This document shows, in pieces, positions 10,840 through 23,024 of a DNA stretch of 64,000 nucleotides (its first letter is position 1; every line of letters begins with the position of its first letter). Origin of the DNA: Stichopus chloronotus (taxonomy: Eukaryota; Echinodermata; Holothuroidea; Aspidochirotida; Stichopodidae); contig SFZH01000008.1 in NCBI GenBank assembly GCA_021234535.1, forward strand, positions 7,324,897 to 7,388,896, in the 5' to 3' direction. Both the position numbers and the translations under genes were made by a program. The notes beneath the pieces were generated by a model. The model worked only from the letters and a program-made list of their open reading frames with translations. It did no database searches and had not been told where the DNA came from.

Positions 10840-13775
10840 TGATTGTAGTTTCTTTGCCCAGATAATCCTGCATAGATCATGACTATTCAGAGTTGAACTG
10901 AGCAATCTTGTTTTGCACTACTTTTAGTTCACTAAATTTTGATGGTGACTGCGATTACTCTCAAGAGGTTAGAAATGATACCTGCAAACCGATCGTTATC
11001 CGTAAACCGGTTGCCGCGGAGATATTGAATATTGTTTTAATCAAAACTAAAATGCAAGCCCCAACAATTGATATTGTATTAAAAACAATGACTTGAATTA
11101 ACATAACTAACATGCACAAATATTCGGCTATATGTTTGCAAAGTAAAAGTAACCCAGAAAATGCCTGTTTTTTTTTTTTTTTTTACGAAATGCTAGGGAG
11201 ACGAAAGGACATAAAAAGATAAATAAATAAATAAATAAATATACCAGATTATACTGTTGTTATATAAACAACTAAATTGATATTCGAGTTTTATATTATG
11301 ATATTTCCTGCATGCATATATTCTGAAAAAGGAAATGTTGGGACTCTGACGAATCCTGTACGAGCAGACGTCACTCATACTAACACGAACAGATAAGCAT
11401 CCCATCCGCTGCCAGTGGAATGAAAGCAATAGTCATACGATCAACGTCGGAATCATGAAAGCAATCAGTTTACAATAGAATAGTACGACGAAAGGGGAAA
11501 TATTAACAACACACGACTGAAGAAAGGACATGATACGATGACAAAACACAGTGTCCATATACGTAAATTTACACGTTACACATTAAAGTGTATAAAACAA
11601 AATATCCAAAAATATGTGTAACAAAGCTTACTAAATGAATTCAAATGGTCCAACTTCCATCTTCACAGGACATCTCTGAGCTAAAGTTTATTCACTCAAC
11701 TTATTCATTCAACATAAAATGGTCGATTGTGCGACAATTTGAAATGTCATCACTTGAATGACTCAAATTACTTTCTTTTCCTTTTTTTCAACGTTAAAGT
11801 GACTGCACCTTATTGTCCTTCGATGTAATCTCTCACTTACTGCCATGGGGTGGCTTGAGTGTTCGAGCCCTCAGGCTCTCCACACAAAATTTGCAACAAG
11901 AAGACAGTAAACTTTTTCAAGGTCACATCGGCTTCACAAGGAAACAAAATCACGTAACATGCGCTGTACAGGAAGGAAATCTCAAATTATTCATGAACTG
12001 ACCATCTCAATCAAAGACGTGCATTCACCTTCCAGCATTTTGCATCTCATCAACGAAACTAGCTACGAAGATGGGAGTCGAATGACAATTATTTTATTTT
12101 CCAATTTCTAAAATATAAATATTCTGGTAATTTCAGACTTATGTACACTTAAAGATGTAATTGCATTGCAAAATTGAAACAAGTGTAACCCGATATAGTT
12201 TTAAGTACTGGGCAGACTGCGAAGAGGTATCGGCCGAGATGTTTCTTAGTGTGAATTATTGTACAGAGATAAATGTAGTATCGTAACTCCACGTGACGCC
12301 CAGAGATGACGCAACAATGGCAATATGGGAATACGCACACACAGCACAGGAGCAATTAATGCATAGTCTAAATAAACTTAGAAAATCCACTTTAAATACT
12401 GTACATGTGATGGTTATAGTAGAAATAGTATTATCGTATTTACTATACTGTATATACTGTGCTCACAAACCACTGAATAAGGAAGCAGTGTGCATGATTC
12501 AACAATAAAAAAGCGCTAGAATGACGTCACATTCCAATGAAAAACACGCTCCTGGACTTCAGGTAAAGGACTGTTCACGTAGGTTGATAATGGTGCAATA
12601 CAGTGTCACAAACTGTAGTTTTCTTTATGTTTTGGGGTGCAGACTTTGCGACCATATTAATTCAGCGTGACCCTTGGAATCGGTCGAACGACAAAGACTG
12701 AGGATTTGACCTCTCTTAAAATTGATTAGAGTAATTGATGGAGGGAAGAAAAGCTCATTAAAGGCACTCACTGGGTTGATATCGATAAGTTTGAGAGAGT
12801 TTCGAAGGGTACAAACACTTGAAAAAGCTTGTAATTAGCATAATTAGTCAAGGTCTACATCCAGTACCGTAACTGTCATTTTCTTCCAAATTTGACCATA
12901 ACTTGCACTGGTTGTGTGCACACGAATAAGTACTAATGTAGAAGTTGTTTGGTCAAAAATTTTCAAAATCAAATTGAATTGTTAATTAGCTCGCTCACTC
13001 ACCCTTTGATGTTCCTTTGCGTGTACCTGACACATGGGGATCCTTTTAGTTGACCATTTGTCAGTAAGTATATGAATTATACTTGACAGGTTTAGGCAAA
13101 TTTAGTGACTTTCACGTAACAGCTCATCGTGACTTTTTAGAGCGAAGATAAAAAAAACAAGTTAATTCACTGCAGAGAAAACTGTCTGTCCTATCAGTGC
13201 TGTTGTGATTCGAAAAGTATGGATGAGATATTACAGTCAATACAAAATATACACAAAACTATACGGGTAGGATTCATTTTGATATGCCTATATCGCGCAC
13301 AATGTTTAACAGTACTATTATCACTTATCCTTACTTCACCAACCTGTTCGTTCAATATACATACCATATTTCAGAAAAGAAAAAAAAAATGTGTCATTTA
13401 CTCATGTCTGAAATACCATGTATGGCAACATTATGTGGTAGTTATACTTGTAAAACAATGAAGCTACAGAGTACCGCAGTGTACACGGCATAAAATTCTG
13501 TCGAAAGACGCAAAAATTACATTTTAGATTTAGATTTAAGATAATGATTGCTGCTAATGATCGATAAACTAGCTTTTATTCATGGCAGCTGAGGGTCAAG
13601 AAAGAGAGAGGTAGTTCACCCAGTGTGAATAAATTTACAGTACCTCACAAACATGTAAACATAGTTCTCATATTAAAATCCCACAGGCTGAATACTGATT
13701 TATCGCTGGGATTGTCTTCCTTGTAAAGAAAAAAAAATATATATATATATCGGTGATCTATCTCAAGATGTCCCA
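10840..13775. other. Intergenic, no gene recognised
   Basis: AT-rich with a poly(T) run (about 11169-11184) and (AATA)n near 11220-11240. Membrane and cytoplasmic exons of the minus-strand Ig gene, if they exist, would lie here; I could not identify them. Confidence 0.5.
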
Positions 13776-15101
13776 TCATATGGATAAAATTATCTCTTCC
13801 ATGCTATGAATCCTACGTAACAAAAAGTTAATCTTTGAATTAACAGAGAACACAATATGGTTAGTGACACGTGTCTGAAGCAGACAACTTGAGGTCCGCC
13901 TGTTGCCGTCATCATCATCATCATTGTTATTCATATCCATTCCAGTTGGTCCTTGATCACCTTTTGAGGAGTCACCTCTCGTTCCGTCACCCGTTATCGT
14001 CAAGGTCGAACTCGCCGAGCCAGAGGTTCCTTTACCGAGGTCGACGTCACATGTGACGATAAAGTCCAGTTTCTGGCTTTCCTGGCTCGAAAATGTTATA
14101 CCGCTCAACTGGAGTATGGACTCCTTGGTCGTTTGAAATGCTCTCATGGTGATCGCGGTATGTTCAGATTCGGAAGATCCGGAGATGGACCACGTGACAT
14201 TTCCGATTACGTTTGGTGACGTAACACACACGAATTCCGCTGACGTCCTGTCCTCCAAGAGGATGTTTTCTGGGCGAACACGGACTGTCAAATCGGAGTA
14301 TACGTCCAACGGAGCGATGTTCTCACAGTGGTTACTACTGAACATACCCCTTGAACACATCACCGAAAAACCGTCGAAATTCGCCACGTCCGCTGAGTTG
14401 ATGTCAAATACGAGTTCACCGTAAGGAAAGAATACTGGCACGATATCAGACGAAACAGATGCCAGAAGATCAAGCATTGTTGGATTACCTGTTGCAGGAT
14501 CAATGAGATCAACGCTTATTGGGAGTCGATCTTGTAGATCATTTAAATTGGTCACACAATGGATCGGAGTAGCAGGGATCTCCCCTGTGAAGATGACGCT
14601 GTCGGTAATGCGATGTATAAAACAAAACATCTCAGCGGTCGCTTGCACTACAAGTTCCGCCAGAGACACTTCTACTCTCGTCACCTTGTCCGACACTCTT
14701 ATGGCCGTGGAGCAGTAATAGGTACCGGAAGTGTCGACCGATAACGTGGCGAATGAGATCCGGTATTGGCCACCACCTGCGGACAAGTCCCTACTGTGAG
14801 ACAGGTTCGGATCGTTGGGATCGGCTACTTCACCATTTTCGACGAGCGGTGTGGGATCAGACCAGGGACCCTTGAAGATGGACACACTACCGTCTGAGCC
14901 GATCGGATGAGTACAGGTCAGCGTCAGGTCGGCACTGAAACCTTGGTAGGCGAGATATCCGTGCTTCACGAATCCTTCATGCAAATGATGGAACGGTACA
15001 CTTCTGACGTTGCTCCCACTGAATATCAAATGGGCCGTTCCTTCCGCAACAAGAGCCCATAGGAACAACAGACTCCACATCGAACACTGAAGGAGACACA
15101 T
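13776..15101 (-). CDS. Secreted-looking protein with three Ig-like domains (IgSF receptor paralogue)
   Basis: A 441-residue single open exon. I chose the ATG at 15101 because a splice-acceptor-like TTTGTGTGTCGCAG ends immediately before it; an in-frame ATG three codons upstream falls inside that site. A signal peptide (MCLLQCSMWSLLFLWALVAEG) is followed by three Ig-like domains. The first has LTLTC and the V-set signature DTSGTYYC, the second a Cys pair ending in FSVMC, the third FVC, VTW and IVTC. It is clearly paralogous to the receptor at 23025-24632: both share CxxxxxLDVY before domain 3 and GDG after it. The paralogue has a membrane helix there; this gene instead has an Asp/Asn-rich stretch and a short unrelated tail. 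A plausible splice donor (AAAG|GTGATC at 13959-13960) could remove that tail and join a membrane exon, which I did not find. It may therefore be secreted, or its last exon is missing from this model. Confidence 0.82.
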   Translation of the reverse strand: MCLLQCSMWSLLFLWALVAEGTAHLIFSGSNVRSVPFHHLHEGFVKHGYLAYQGFSADLTLTCTHPIGSDGSVSIFKGPWSDPTPLVENGEVADPNDPNLSHSRDLSAGGGQYRISFATLSVDTSGTYYCSTAIRVSDKVTRVEVSLAELVVQATAEMFCFIHRITDSVIFTGEIPATPIHCVTNLNDLQDRLPISVDLIDPATGNPTMLDLLASVSSDIVPVFFPYGELVFDINSADVANFDGFSVMCSRGMFSSNHCENIAPLDVYSDLTVRVRPENILLEDRTSAEFVCVTSPNVIGNVTWSISGSSESEHTAITMRAFQTTKESILQLSGITFSSQESQKLDFIVTCDVDLGKGTSGSASSTLTITGDGTRGDSSKGDQGPTGMDMNNNDDDDDGNRRTSSCLLQTRVTNHIVFSVNSKINFLLRRIHSMEEIILSI

Positions 15102-15110
15102 CTGCGACAC

Positions 15111-15544
15111 ACAAAATATAAACTGGAATAAGCTTGGAAAGGAAAGAATCCAAAATGACGGGTAAATGACTGGCTGGAAGTCGGTAATATTTAGAAGTCT
15201 GACTCCTCCGTCTTGGATGAAATAAAGTCACCGAGTACTTTATGAGTCCTCCGTGTATGGTTGTTTATGACGCTGTGCCTGAACAATTCACAGAACGGAA
15301 CTTATCAAGTGTGAATTGCGTCACCGGCGATATGTCAGTTTGTACGTAGGCATTGCTATTATATAGCCGTGCAGGAAAATCAAAGGAAAGGTATATACTA
15401 GGTGTTGGCACGATAGCCGATTGGCTAAGTAATATAGCTTCAGTATGGAAGTGTCGTCTTTGTACTCACATTAGGATATTGTTAGGTATGACTATGTGAC
15501 TATATCCCACAACAACAAGGTTTTGAGTACATTTTTTTAAGTAC
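15111..15544. other. Upstream of the minus-strand Ig gene
   Basis: The region 5' of the Ig gene, likely holding a 5'-UTR intron because an acceptor-like site abuts the chosen ATG. No clear TATA box. A tRNA A-box-like TAGCCGATTGG lies at about 15415, without a convincing B box. Confidence 0.4.
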
Positions 15545-16090
15545 TGACCGCAGCGTGACTCATCAAGAATCTTCAGCTCTGATATACAGTACCAGAACAG
15601 TGAAACCGAACTGTACGTCGATAATAACTTCTGAGCTATTCAAATTCAGTCATCCGTTTACACAATACTGTGAATCAACAAGTAGGGCTGAACAAGCTGA
15701 ATTAGTGTTCTGAACTGTAACTTGACGGCTTTGAAAAGAAGTATTCTAACCTAACAGGACAAATTTTGCTTACCTGTTTTTTTTTTTTCCCTGAATTTGT
15801 GTTGAAATGCCAGAAAACAAAAGTGGGATTTGTATGGCATGCCGATGATCATGCAAAGCCGTTAAAACTAGTACTGTGCGTTTCCACTGCACTTGTTTTT
15901 CAGTTGAATGTGTCCGCCACACTTCTCATAGTTAAAGAGTACACAAACCAGATCGTTCGCTTTTACACGCTTATTTGTGTGACTCTGCAAGTCGTTCAAC
16001 ATCCTTACAATTGGTAATCGATTTTTTTTTCTCCAACCGAAGGGTGCAAGGTTAAATGAGAATGCACTATGGGGTTTGCTGGTATAGCTT
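15545..16090 (+). repeat. Dispersed repeat D1, copy 2
   Basis: Collinear with 9097-9970 in the same orientation, about 6.4 kb apart. See that entry for the shared blocks. Confidence 0.7.
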
Positions 16091-16184
16091 CAGTGTCATG
16101 CCATCGTTCCTCTGACAGTCGTCTATATTTCCTGATCTATGCTATTGCAAACTTATAAACATAGAGATATTCATTTACCGAGGC

Positions 16185-16345
16185 TAGGTACATGCCGCTT
16201 AGAACAAATGGCAAGTGCCACCTGGGGATTTTGCGAAGCCGAAATTTTTCTTGTACGCCAACTTATGTAGCTTTCCGCTCAGGTATTCCTCGTGGCACTC
16301 AGTTGTCGCCCCCCCCCCCCCCCCATTTTTCGTTCCTATCTAAGG
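16185..16345 (+). repeat. Dispersed repeat R2, copy 1
   Basis: Matches 19745-19925 in the same orientation: TACATGC, CTTAGAACAA, then AAGCCGAAATTTTTC aligned with AAGCCAAACTTTTCATG, then GTACG. A poly(C) run at about 16310-16324 occupies the variable middle. Confidence 0.6.
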
Positions 16346-16349
16346 AGAA

Positions 16350-17270
16350 GTTTGAGGGCGGATAAGCTCTCAGTACACACGACTTTCAATAACAAATCGA
16401 TGCCCATGATCTCATGTGAGGTTATAGTCTCTACTCAAATAGTACGCTCAAACGTCACTAGTTTAGGGTTGCTCTTTGCAAGTACAGGATACATTGGTAG
16501 ACCGTGAATGTCCGTGCGGCTTTGCTATCGTTATGAAAGTACTGTAGTTTGGGAATATTAAAAGAACCTTGCAAATATTTACCATTTATTTATATATAGA
16601 GACAATCTTGATTAGTATCTTTAGTCTCTGCTCGTTTGCTGATATCTGACGTCATACCGCAAAGATTAACAATTAAGCCGTCGTTCAGTTACAATTATTC
16701 CTGTTGTTTCTGAAAACCATCATAGAATTCATCTACGTGTAATTTATTTACAGTCCACCTGATCACATACAAGTATTCTAATTTATTTACAGATATATTG
16801 TCCCATTAATGATTTCTTTGTATTGATAAATCTCACCAAAATAAAATCAATGACTATGCACATAATTGTGTACCACATCACCAATTATTACAACTACATG
16901 TTAGACAAAACAGCCCACACAAATGTATAACACAGTCATATTTAGTCATAGCCAAACAGGCGTCATGGCAGTCTTCCGCCTACCTATATATACTGCTACT
17001 TTTTTTAATCCGTTTTCAACCATTAATGGATAAGAATAGCAAGTTTGCAAACTCATGTTACTACTTCAGTGTTGAGAACTATATCCCACCAACGTTGAGG
17101 ATTTCGTGAACATATTGATATGATTTAGTCATAATGGGTATGAAAACTGTACCAAACCGAATGGGGTACTGTACATACAGAAAGAAATTTTCCCTCAGCT
17201 CATATTTGACATCAGTTTGAAAACAAAGGTCACCCCCTGAAAGGGGCATAGTCCAAAGCTTACTAGTTCA
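16350..17270. other. Intergenic, no gene recognised
   Basis: No supported gene or structured repeat. Confidence 0.55.
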
Positions 17271-17274
17271 TTCA

Positions 17275-17456
17275 AGTAAAATTTTTAATTTTTTATTACA
17301 AATTATTAATTTCTTGTTAAAAATTGTGAGTTTGTTATTACAAATTATGAGTTTGTTAGGCCTATTACCAATTATTATTATTTTTTCCTTAGGTTATTAA
17401 TTTGTCGTCACAAATTTGTCATTACAAACTATTAATTTGTTGTAACAAATTCCTAA
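17275..17456 (+). repeat. Degenerate AT-rich minisatellite
   Basis: About eight diverged tandem copies of a ~20-base unit resembling ATTAATTTGTTGTTACAAAT. Confidence 0.7.
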
Positions 17457-17459
17457 TTC

Positions 17460-18056
17460 TCCTTTGCGTGGTACCAGTATGTTTAGTAGCAGTGCACACT
17501 TAAATGATAAAAAAAAATATATGCACTGTTTGAATTGATTTTCAGACCGAGGCTAGAGTAGTCTGATAATAGCATAGGTCTCCGTGCATTTCGATTCTAA
17601 TATTCACCAGACCAAGGTTGTACTGAATAAACTTATAGAGTCGGAGTGAAAGCCTTGTCGTATGTATAATAATTATGGTAGATGATTTATACAAAGCCCT
17701 ATGACCAACTTTTACAGGGTCTGATTTAAAGGGAGACGCCCCCACGAAAAGTAATATAGCAGCCTTTTTAACGCAGTAGTTATCTTCATTTGCCAAGAAA
17801 ATGCGTCGTCTATAGCCGGACAACCAGAATGTGAAAGTCATACGTTACCTATCTAACTTCCTATCGGCGATACAACGCTTGATATCAAAATGAGGTTGTT
17901 GACATGTTTAACTTACTTAAATTTGCTTGAAAAAGACCTGTCAGAGTTGGAGCTCCCTGCTTGCCTACCTTATTGAACAGTCTAACTACGCGCGCTGCTT
18001 GCAACGCAAATCCCAGCTATGGAAGTCGATCAGTTGTGTATGTATATTTTACCATG
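17460..18056. other. Intergenic, no gene recognised
   Basis: Nothing supported. A minus-strand 99-codon frame (17542-17841) lacks motifs. Confidence 0.5.
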
Positions 18057-19037
18057 CAGTCTATCCGCAATCACCGAGTTAACTAGGTCACGTGACCCAT
18101 TCTGTCACATTATCGCGTACACTGAAAGCCTCAACGAAGGCATGTCGCGGAACTAGACAGACATGCAAGTTATGGCCACTTGTTTGTTGAATAATGCAAA
18201 ATGAGCCGAGGCTTTCTCTATTTTCCGTTACAGCTAAGTAGGTGGACTTTTGTTCTTCAATTCCTCGGGGAACGAAAGATTTTTTAAACATTATGTACTA
18301 TATTTACAAACAAATACAATCTAAGAGAGACTGTTATTTCCCACGTCTCAAACAGTATCTTCAAACTTTGCGAGTTTCTGACTCATTTAATGAATCAGTT
18401 TGGTATTTTTCGAACGATATTTGCAGATGACAACATAAGCTGTCCGTAACACCAAAATTACGACGTGTAAGTGACGCAATCGCCTGTAATCAACAAATTA
18501 GGATACAAGGATTTTACCGTAGGCTACGTGCTGTATGTACTGTATCTAGCCGCCTATATACATAGGCCCCTACAAGTACTTGCCGGTGTACATGGGGACG
18601 GTGAACTGATTCGTCTTATATTTGACGAATACCTGACTCATTTACGAAATTTAATGTTACAAAACTGATATCAGTGGATTGGAGATGACATTTTCCTTCC
18701 ATTTTGATAATAACTAAGAGGTTTACAACGTCTCGATGTAATAATAGACGATTTTACGAGATCTTGGAAATACATTTGCAGACCTTTCATAAGAAGCGTC
18801 AAATTCCTCCTTTTACACATGCTTGCTCGCCGAAGTAGTCATCAACAGTAATTTTGGGGTTCTAGCAAATAGTTTTCATGATTTTTGTCTTTAGATAGTT
18901 TCTAAATGTTGAGATATTATGCTTGAAAAAATCACCTCCTTTAGTTTATTAGCATTCAGAACCCCATGACGTCACCAAACGTCATGCGTAAAATGTAAGA
19001 AACTGACGCTCTTTTGCGTATAGTTGCGGATAGACTG
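18057..19037 (+). mobile_element. Non-autonomous TIR element, copy 1
   Basis: The element is bounded by perfect 14-base terminal inverted repeats, CAGTCTATCCGCAA on the left and its complement on the right. It has no coding capacity. The inside matches the reverse complement of 35392-36263 along most of its length, including a 12-base palindrome GGTCACGTGACC about 30 bases from the left end. No clear target-site duplication remains. The superfamily is not assigned. Confidence 0.8.
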
Positions 19038-19039
19038 TA

Positions 19040-19740
19040 AGTGCTCTCCTATTGAAGTTTCGCAGGATCTCAGCCCTGTGTATCAATACATAAGTTTTTT
19101 TCTGGACCGAATTGAACTTATAATTGCAGTTTGAGTGATTTAACCTGATCACGTGTAAGCTAGCATAATTGTAAAAATGTCTGAAAATTACTGAAACAAA
19201 GTCATGGACATCATTAATTTTTTTTTTTTGTAATTGGGTGCAGTACAATTAGCTATATCATTATTAAATCATTAATGGAAAGAAAAGAGAGACAATATAG
19301 TTAAACATGTCACTTCATCTCAAGGTATCAATGTTTGTACAATAATTTTGTAACCTGTTGTAATTAAGATACTGGTACAGACAAGACATGCTGTCCTAGA
19401 AAGGACACAATTTTAAAAGAGACATTTGAAATGATTCTCAGCGGTGGGGGGGGGGGGGTAGTAATTATTCAAAGCTCCCGCAAAGGACAAGGTGACATCA
19501 TATCCTTTTCCATAAAAGCAGATCACTCCAGTGATGAGCGCAGGGCTGGGGACGGCTTTCGAGATTTAGTCCCAATGAAAGAAAAAAAAAAGATTACAAG
19601 TTACAACGTGGACCATAGCCTCCGTCGCCCCCATGTAAATTGTTCAGTGAATAAATGATAGATTTTCAAAATTCATTAAAATACTCGTATCATCTCAACC
19701 CATCTGATGTATAGACCTATCACCAGTTTTCATAGATCTC
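19040..19740. other. Intergenic, no gene recognised
   Basis: Contains a poly(T) run near 19218 and a poly(G) run near 19444-19457. No gene seen. Confidence 0.55.
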
Positions 19741-19744
19741 TGTT

Positions 19745-19925
19745 TCGAGACTACATGCACCTTAGAACAATGAAGGCCGCCGTTTTCGGAATGAAGGGTT
19801 TGGAAAGCCAAACTTTTCATGTACGTTCGACGCCAAACGATTGCAGCGCTCTGCTTGGATGGTCATGTATGCACCCGCCCAGGTCCCCAATATTTTTGTC
19901 GTTCGGTCTCAACTTCTTAATACCC
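19745..19925 (+). repeat. Dispersed repeat R2, copy 2
   Basis: Partner of 16185-16345. The overlapping 84-codon frame is not considered a gene. Confidence 0.6.
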
Positions 19926-20379
19926 CCGCCGATTCCTCAACCTTCAAGAATCCTGGATTAGGCTCTGTTTAACCGAACCAGACCAGCATATATTTTACTT
20001 GGACAGTTTGCTTACTTGAAGGACCAATCAGAACGAAGGGTTGATTTGATTATATACAATTAAAACGAGAGCCTGGAAGCTATCGCCTATTCCAACATTA
20101 GGAGATGTAACTCCAATCCCATGGATCTATGCAAGGTAGCTATCCATGCCTGTACAGTATATCAAGCTAAGTATGAACAAAATGAATGCTTACTTATTTT
20201 GTAAAAAAAATTGTACACAGAGCCAAAAACCAAAGGCTGAACAAAGTAAACCAAAAGATGAAAACACTGAAACATGACACGCGACACAATTTCTTGAGCA
20301 ATAAAGTTAATCCATTTCCTCTGGCAAGCGGACTACTACTCTTTCTCTCTATTGCACATGCATTGAATTGTCTAGAAAA

Positions 20380-20735
20380 AAAAAAACTTTCGTTATCGCA
20401 CTTAGTTAAAGGGAAAGAATGCCTTTTTTACAGAAAACAACCATATTTTTAAACCAATGTTCTTGGACATATAATGATAGATTATTCAAATAAGGAAGAA
20501 CGGTGGCGTTCTTTTCAATAAATAAATTTCTTACAGATAGCAATTCAGTTATTTGTTGCTCAACAACATTTGTTCACCCAAACTCTTTTAAAATTTCAAA
20601 TGACGCATTTCCCGTTACTCATCACAGCAACATATGTTTTGAGGCGGCGAAGCTTTTGCAAATGTTTATTGGTTTGACTGTATGGTTTGAAAATGATTAA
20701 AGTTAGTACTTCCTTTATATGCCTTGTTGGTATAT
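20380..20735 (+). repeat. Dispersed repeat R1, copy 2
   Basis: Matches 55340-55650 in the same orientation and 4410-4590 inverted. Shared blocks include ATGATAGATTA, GCGTTCTTTTCAATAA, TTTTGTTCACCCAAA-like sequence, TTTCAAATGA and a GATGTTCATTG-like end. Confidence 0.7.
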
Positions 20736-20739
20736 TCTA

Positions 20740-21589
20740 AACGCCCTATTAAACAAAGTACTGTGATCGGTGATAGGTTGCAACAGTCAATGAGGTCAGA
20801 CTATGTGATTCAGTCGTTTTCTGTGAGTGTACATTATGGAAGAATGTATTACTTTGTCTCTTACTTTTACGTGTACCAAGGCTTGATTATTAGAGTGTGA
20901 ATTGTACCTGCGTTTTTTTAACGTTATTGTCAGTGCGAGAGTGTCTCATCTCAACTCAATATATAATAGTCACAATGCCACACGACAGATTCAAATTCCT
21001 CAACTCTTCTGACCATCGGTAAATATTTAAAAAATGCCAATATGAACATGTCTCCTGGCCTAATTAATGCATATACCGCGCCACCAGTCAGTTTGCTAAG
21101 GACCCCCACCCATTTACATATAGCAGAGCGTTTTGGTCTCAGCCTAAAGGGAAATATTGCTTTTTACAGAAATTTTCATTTTTAATTAAACTTTAATGGA
21201 CATAGACTGCCGGATAGATCATAGAAAACAAGACAATAGAGTAGTCAGTAGTCTTCTCAGGCCCTCAGCTGATCAAAGGGCGGTTTTTTTTTTCAGTCCT
21301 CAGACCGCCAGATCTCAGTTCATTCAACATTTGTCGTAATATAATGCACGTACCGCCCGAGAAGTTCCTCATTATATATCTAACTACATCTTTGGGGAAA
21401 ACAGAACTTGAAAATACAACCGTTTGATATTTTAAGATAAAGTATGCAGGGGAAAACTACGTCTCAACGTTTAGCTGGTTTCTGTTGGATTTGTGTAATA
21501 CACGGTTTCATGAAAACTCCTCAGTTTTGCCATACAGAGTTTGGGCTTCATTTGTCACTCTCGCTGATCTATTTCTATGTTCTGCGTAG
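20740..21589. other. Intergenic, no gene recognised
   Basis: No supported feature. Confidence 0.5.
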
Positions 21590-21742
21590 ATCACATCCAT
21601 TTTGATTAACGCGGGCTTTACTCCTACAACATTCATTCACTACAAGGGTAGCGTGACTTGCCAGAACTCCAACAAGGAAATCAACCCCGAAATAAGCTTT
21701 GTTCCTTATCACAAGGTCGAGAAGTGGCATGTCAAAAGAAAG
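21590..21742 (+). CDS. Candidate orphan coding exon
   Basis: A 153-base segment open in phase 0 is bounded by an acceptor (TTCTATGTTCTGCGTAG) and a donor (AAG|GTAAAA). It encodes 51 residues starting ITSILINAGFTPTTFIHYKG, with a single Cys (VTCQN) and a basic end (KWHVKRK). I do not recognise it. It lies 1.3 kb upstream of the Ig receptor on the same strand but has no shown link to it. Confidence 0.3.
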
Positions 21743-23024
21743 GTAAAAAATCCATCCACCACCCTCCTTCCGTAGCGTATGCGTTAGGTCTGCCTAGGAT
21801 ATTGTACAGTAACCTAAAATAGATAGTTACCACTACGGTTACACGGTTTCATAACCATCTGTGATACAGAAAGTTGAAAACAAGATTATGACGTAATAAG
21901 TTTCGTTTCTACCAACGGCTTCCCGGTAATCTCAGCCAGGTCGAGTATCTGTCCTGTATTGCCGCATAGTAGCTGAACGTGGAGGTTTTTCAGCACCAGC
22001 ACAAGCGAAACAGTATTTCAAAAGGTGTAAGTCCGGTTGATTAGAATAACAATGTCCGGATAACAGTGTAGGACAGGAATGGCTTCCGTAATTGTGAAGC
22101 AAAACAGCATGGACAACGTTGGGGTTTACAACACAGTACCTTCAAATCGCGCAATCATAAAAGAAGAAGGAAAAAAAGAAAAAGAAAGAAGAGTAGAAAA
22201 TATTTAATCCAATCCCACGCACTGAGGGGAATTGAAATATGGGCGCAGTGTGGAAAAATAAAACTTCAGCTAGACCGCACAGTGTATACGGCTATCGGTG
22301 GGACAGGAAATGAACGGTGGAATGCAGAAAGTAACGGCTCGGGATTCACCTTTAATACTTAGTCAATGAGGTCGGATACGGGCCAGTGATAAAACGAATC
22401 CTGTTCGTTTCACACCCTGATCATCTTACTTGACACTTCTCTACTTGCTATAATTCACGTGATACACAGAAACATCTAGCGTGTTAACATTACATTCATA
22501 CCTATTTCTGGATCTAATTAATTTGGGTCGTCGGAAGAAGAAGAAACTGCTGTTTCAACCTAACATGGATGAAAGCCAGTTTACGGTGGTGTAATTTCGG
22601 AGGGATTTTCTGCTTTTGGGAGTTACCACTGCGAGGGACAAATGCTCTTGACGTACTATAAAGAATTGAATGCAGTGCATCATGGTGTACATATATAACC
22701 TCCACACCGTATGACTGACTTGTGAGAGAAGCAAACTTGACACTATGGATTGCAGTATACCTTATACTGTGTGGACAAAAAAGGAAGAGTTTTGCGAGTT
22801 AAATATAAAATTTATATTCACCAGTGAAAAGTTAAACTTTCTGTGTGTGTGTGTGTTTTTTTTTTCTGGAGTTAATTGTACAGTTGTTCAGATCAATCTA
22901 CGTAAGAGGTCCTGGCACGTGTCTTTGGACAGACGAAGATTCTTTCCATATGCCAATGTGCTGTTTAATACTCGATGGACTCATTTTATAGGTATACACA
23001 ATCGTTTCGGTAAACACCAAAAAT
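21743..23024. other. Upstream region of the Ig receptor gene
   Basis: Non-coding; probably contains the promoter and perhaps a 5'-UTR intron of the receptor. A (TG)n stretch followed by poly(T) lies at about 22841-22865. No decisive promoter element seen. Confidence 0.45.
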
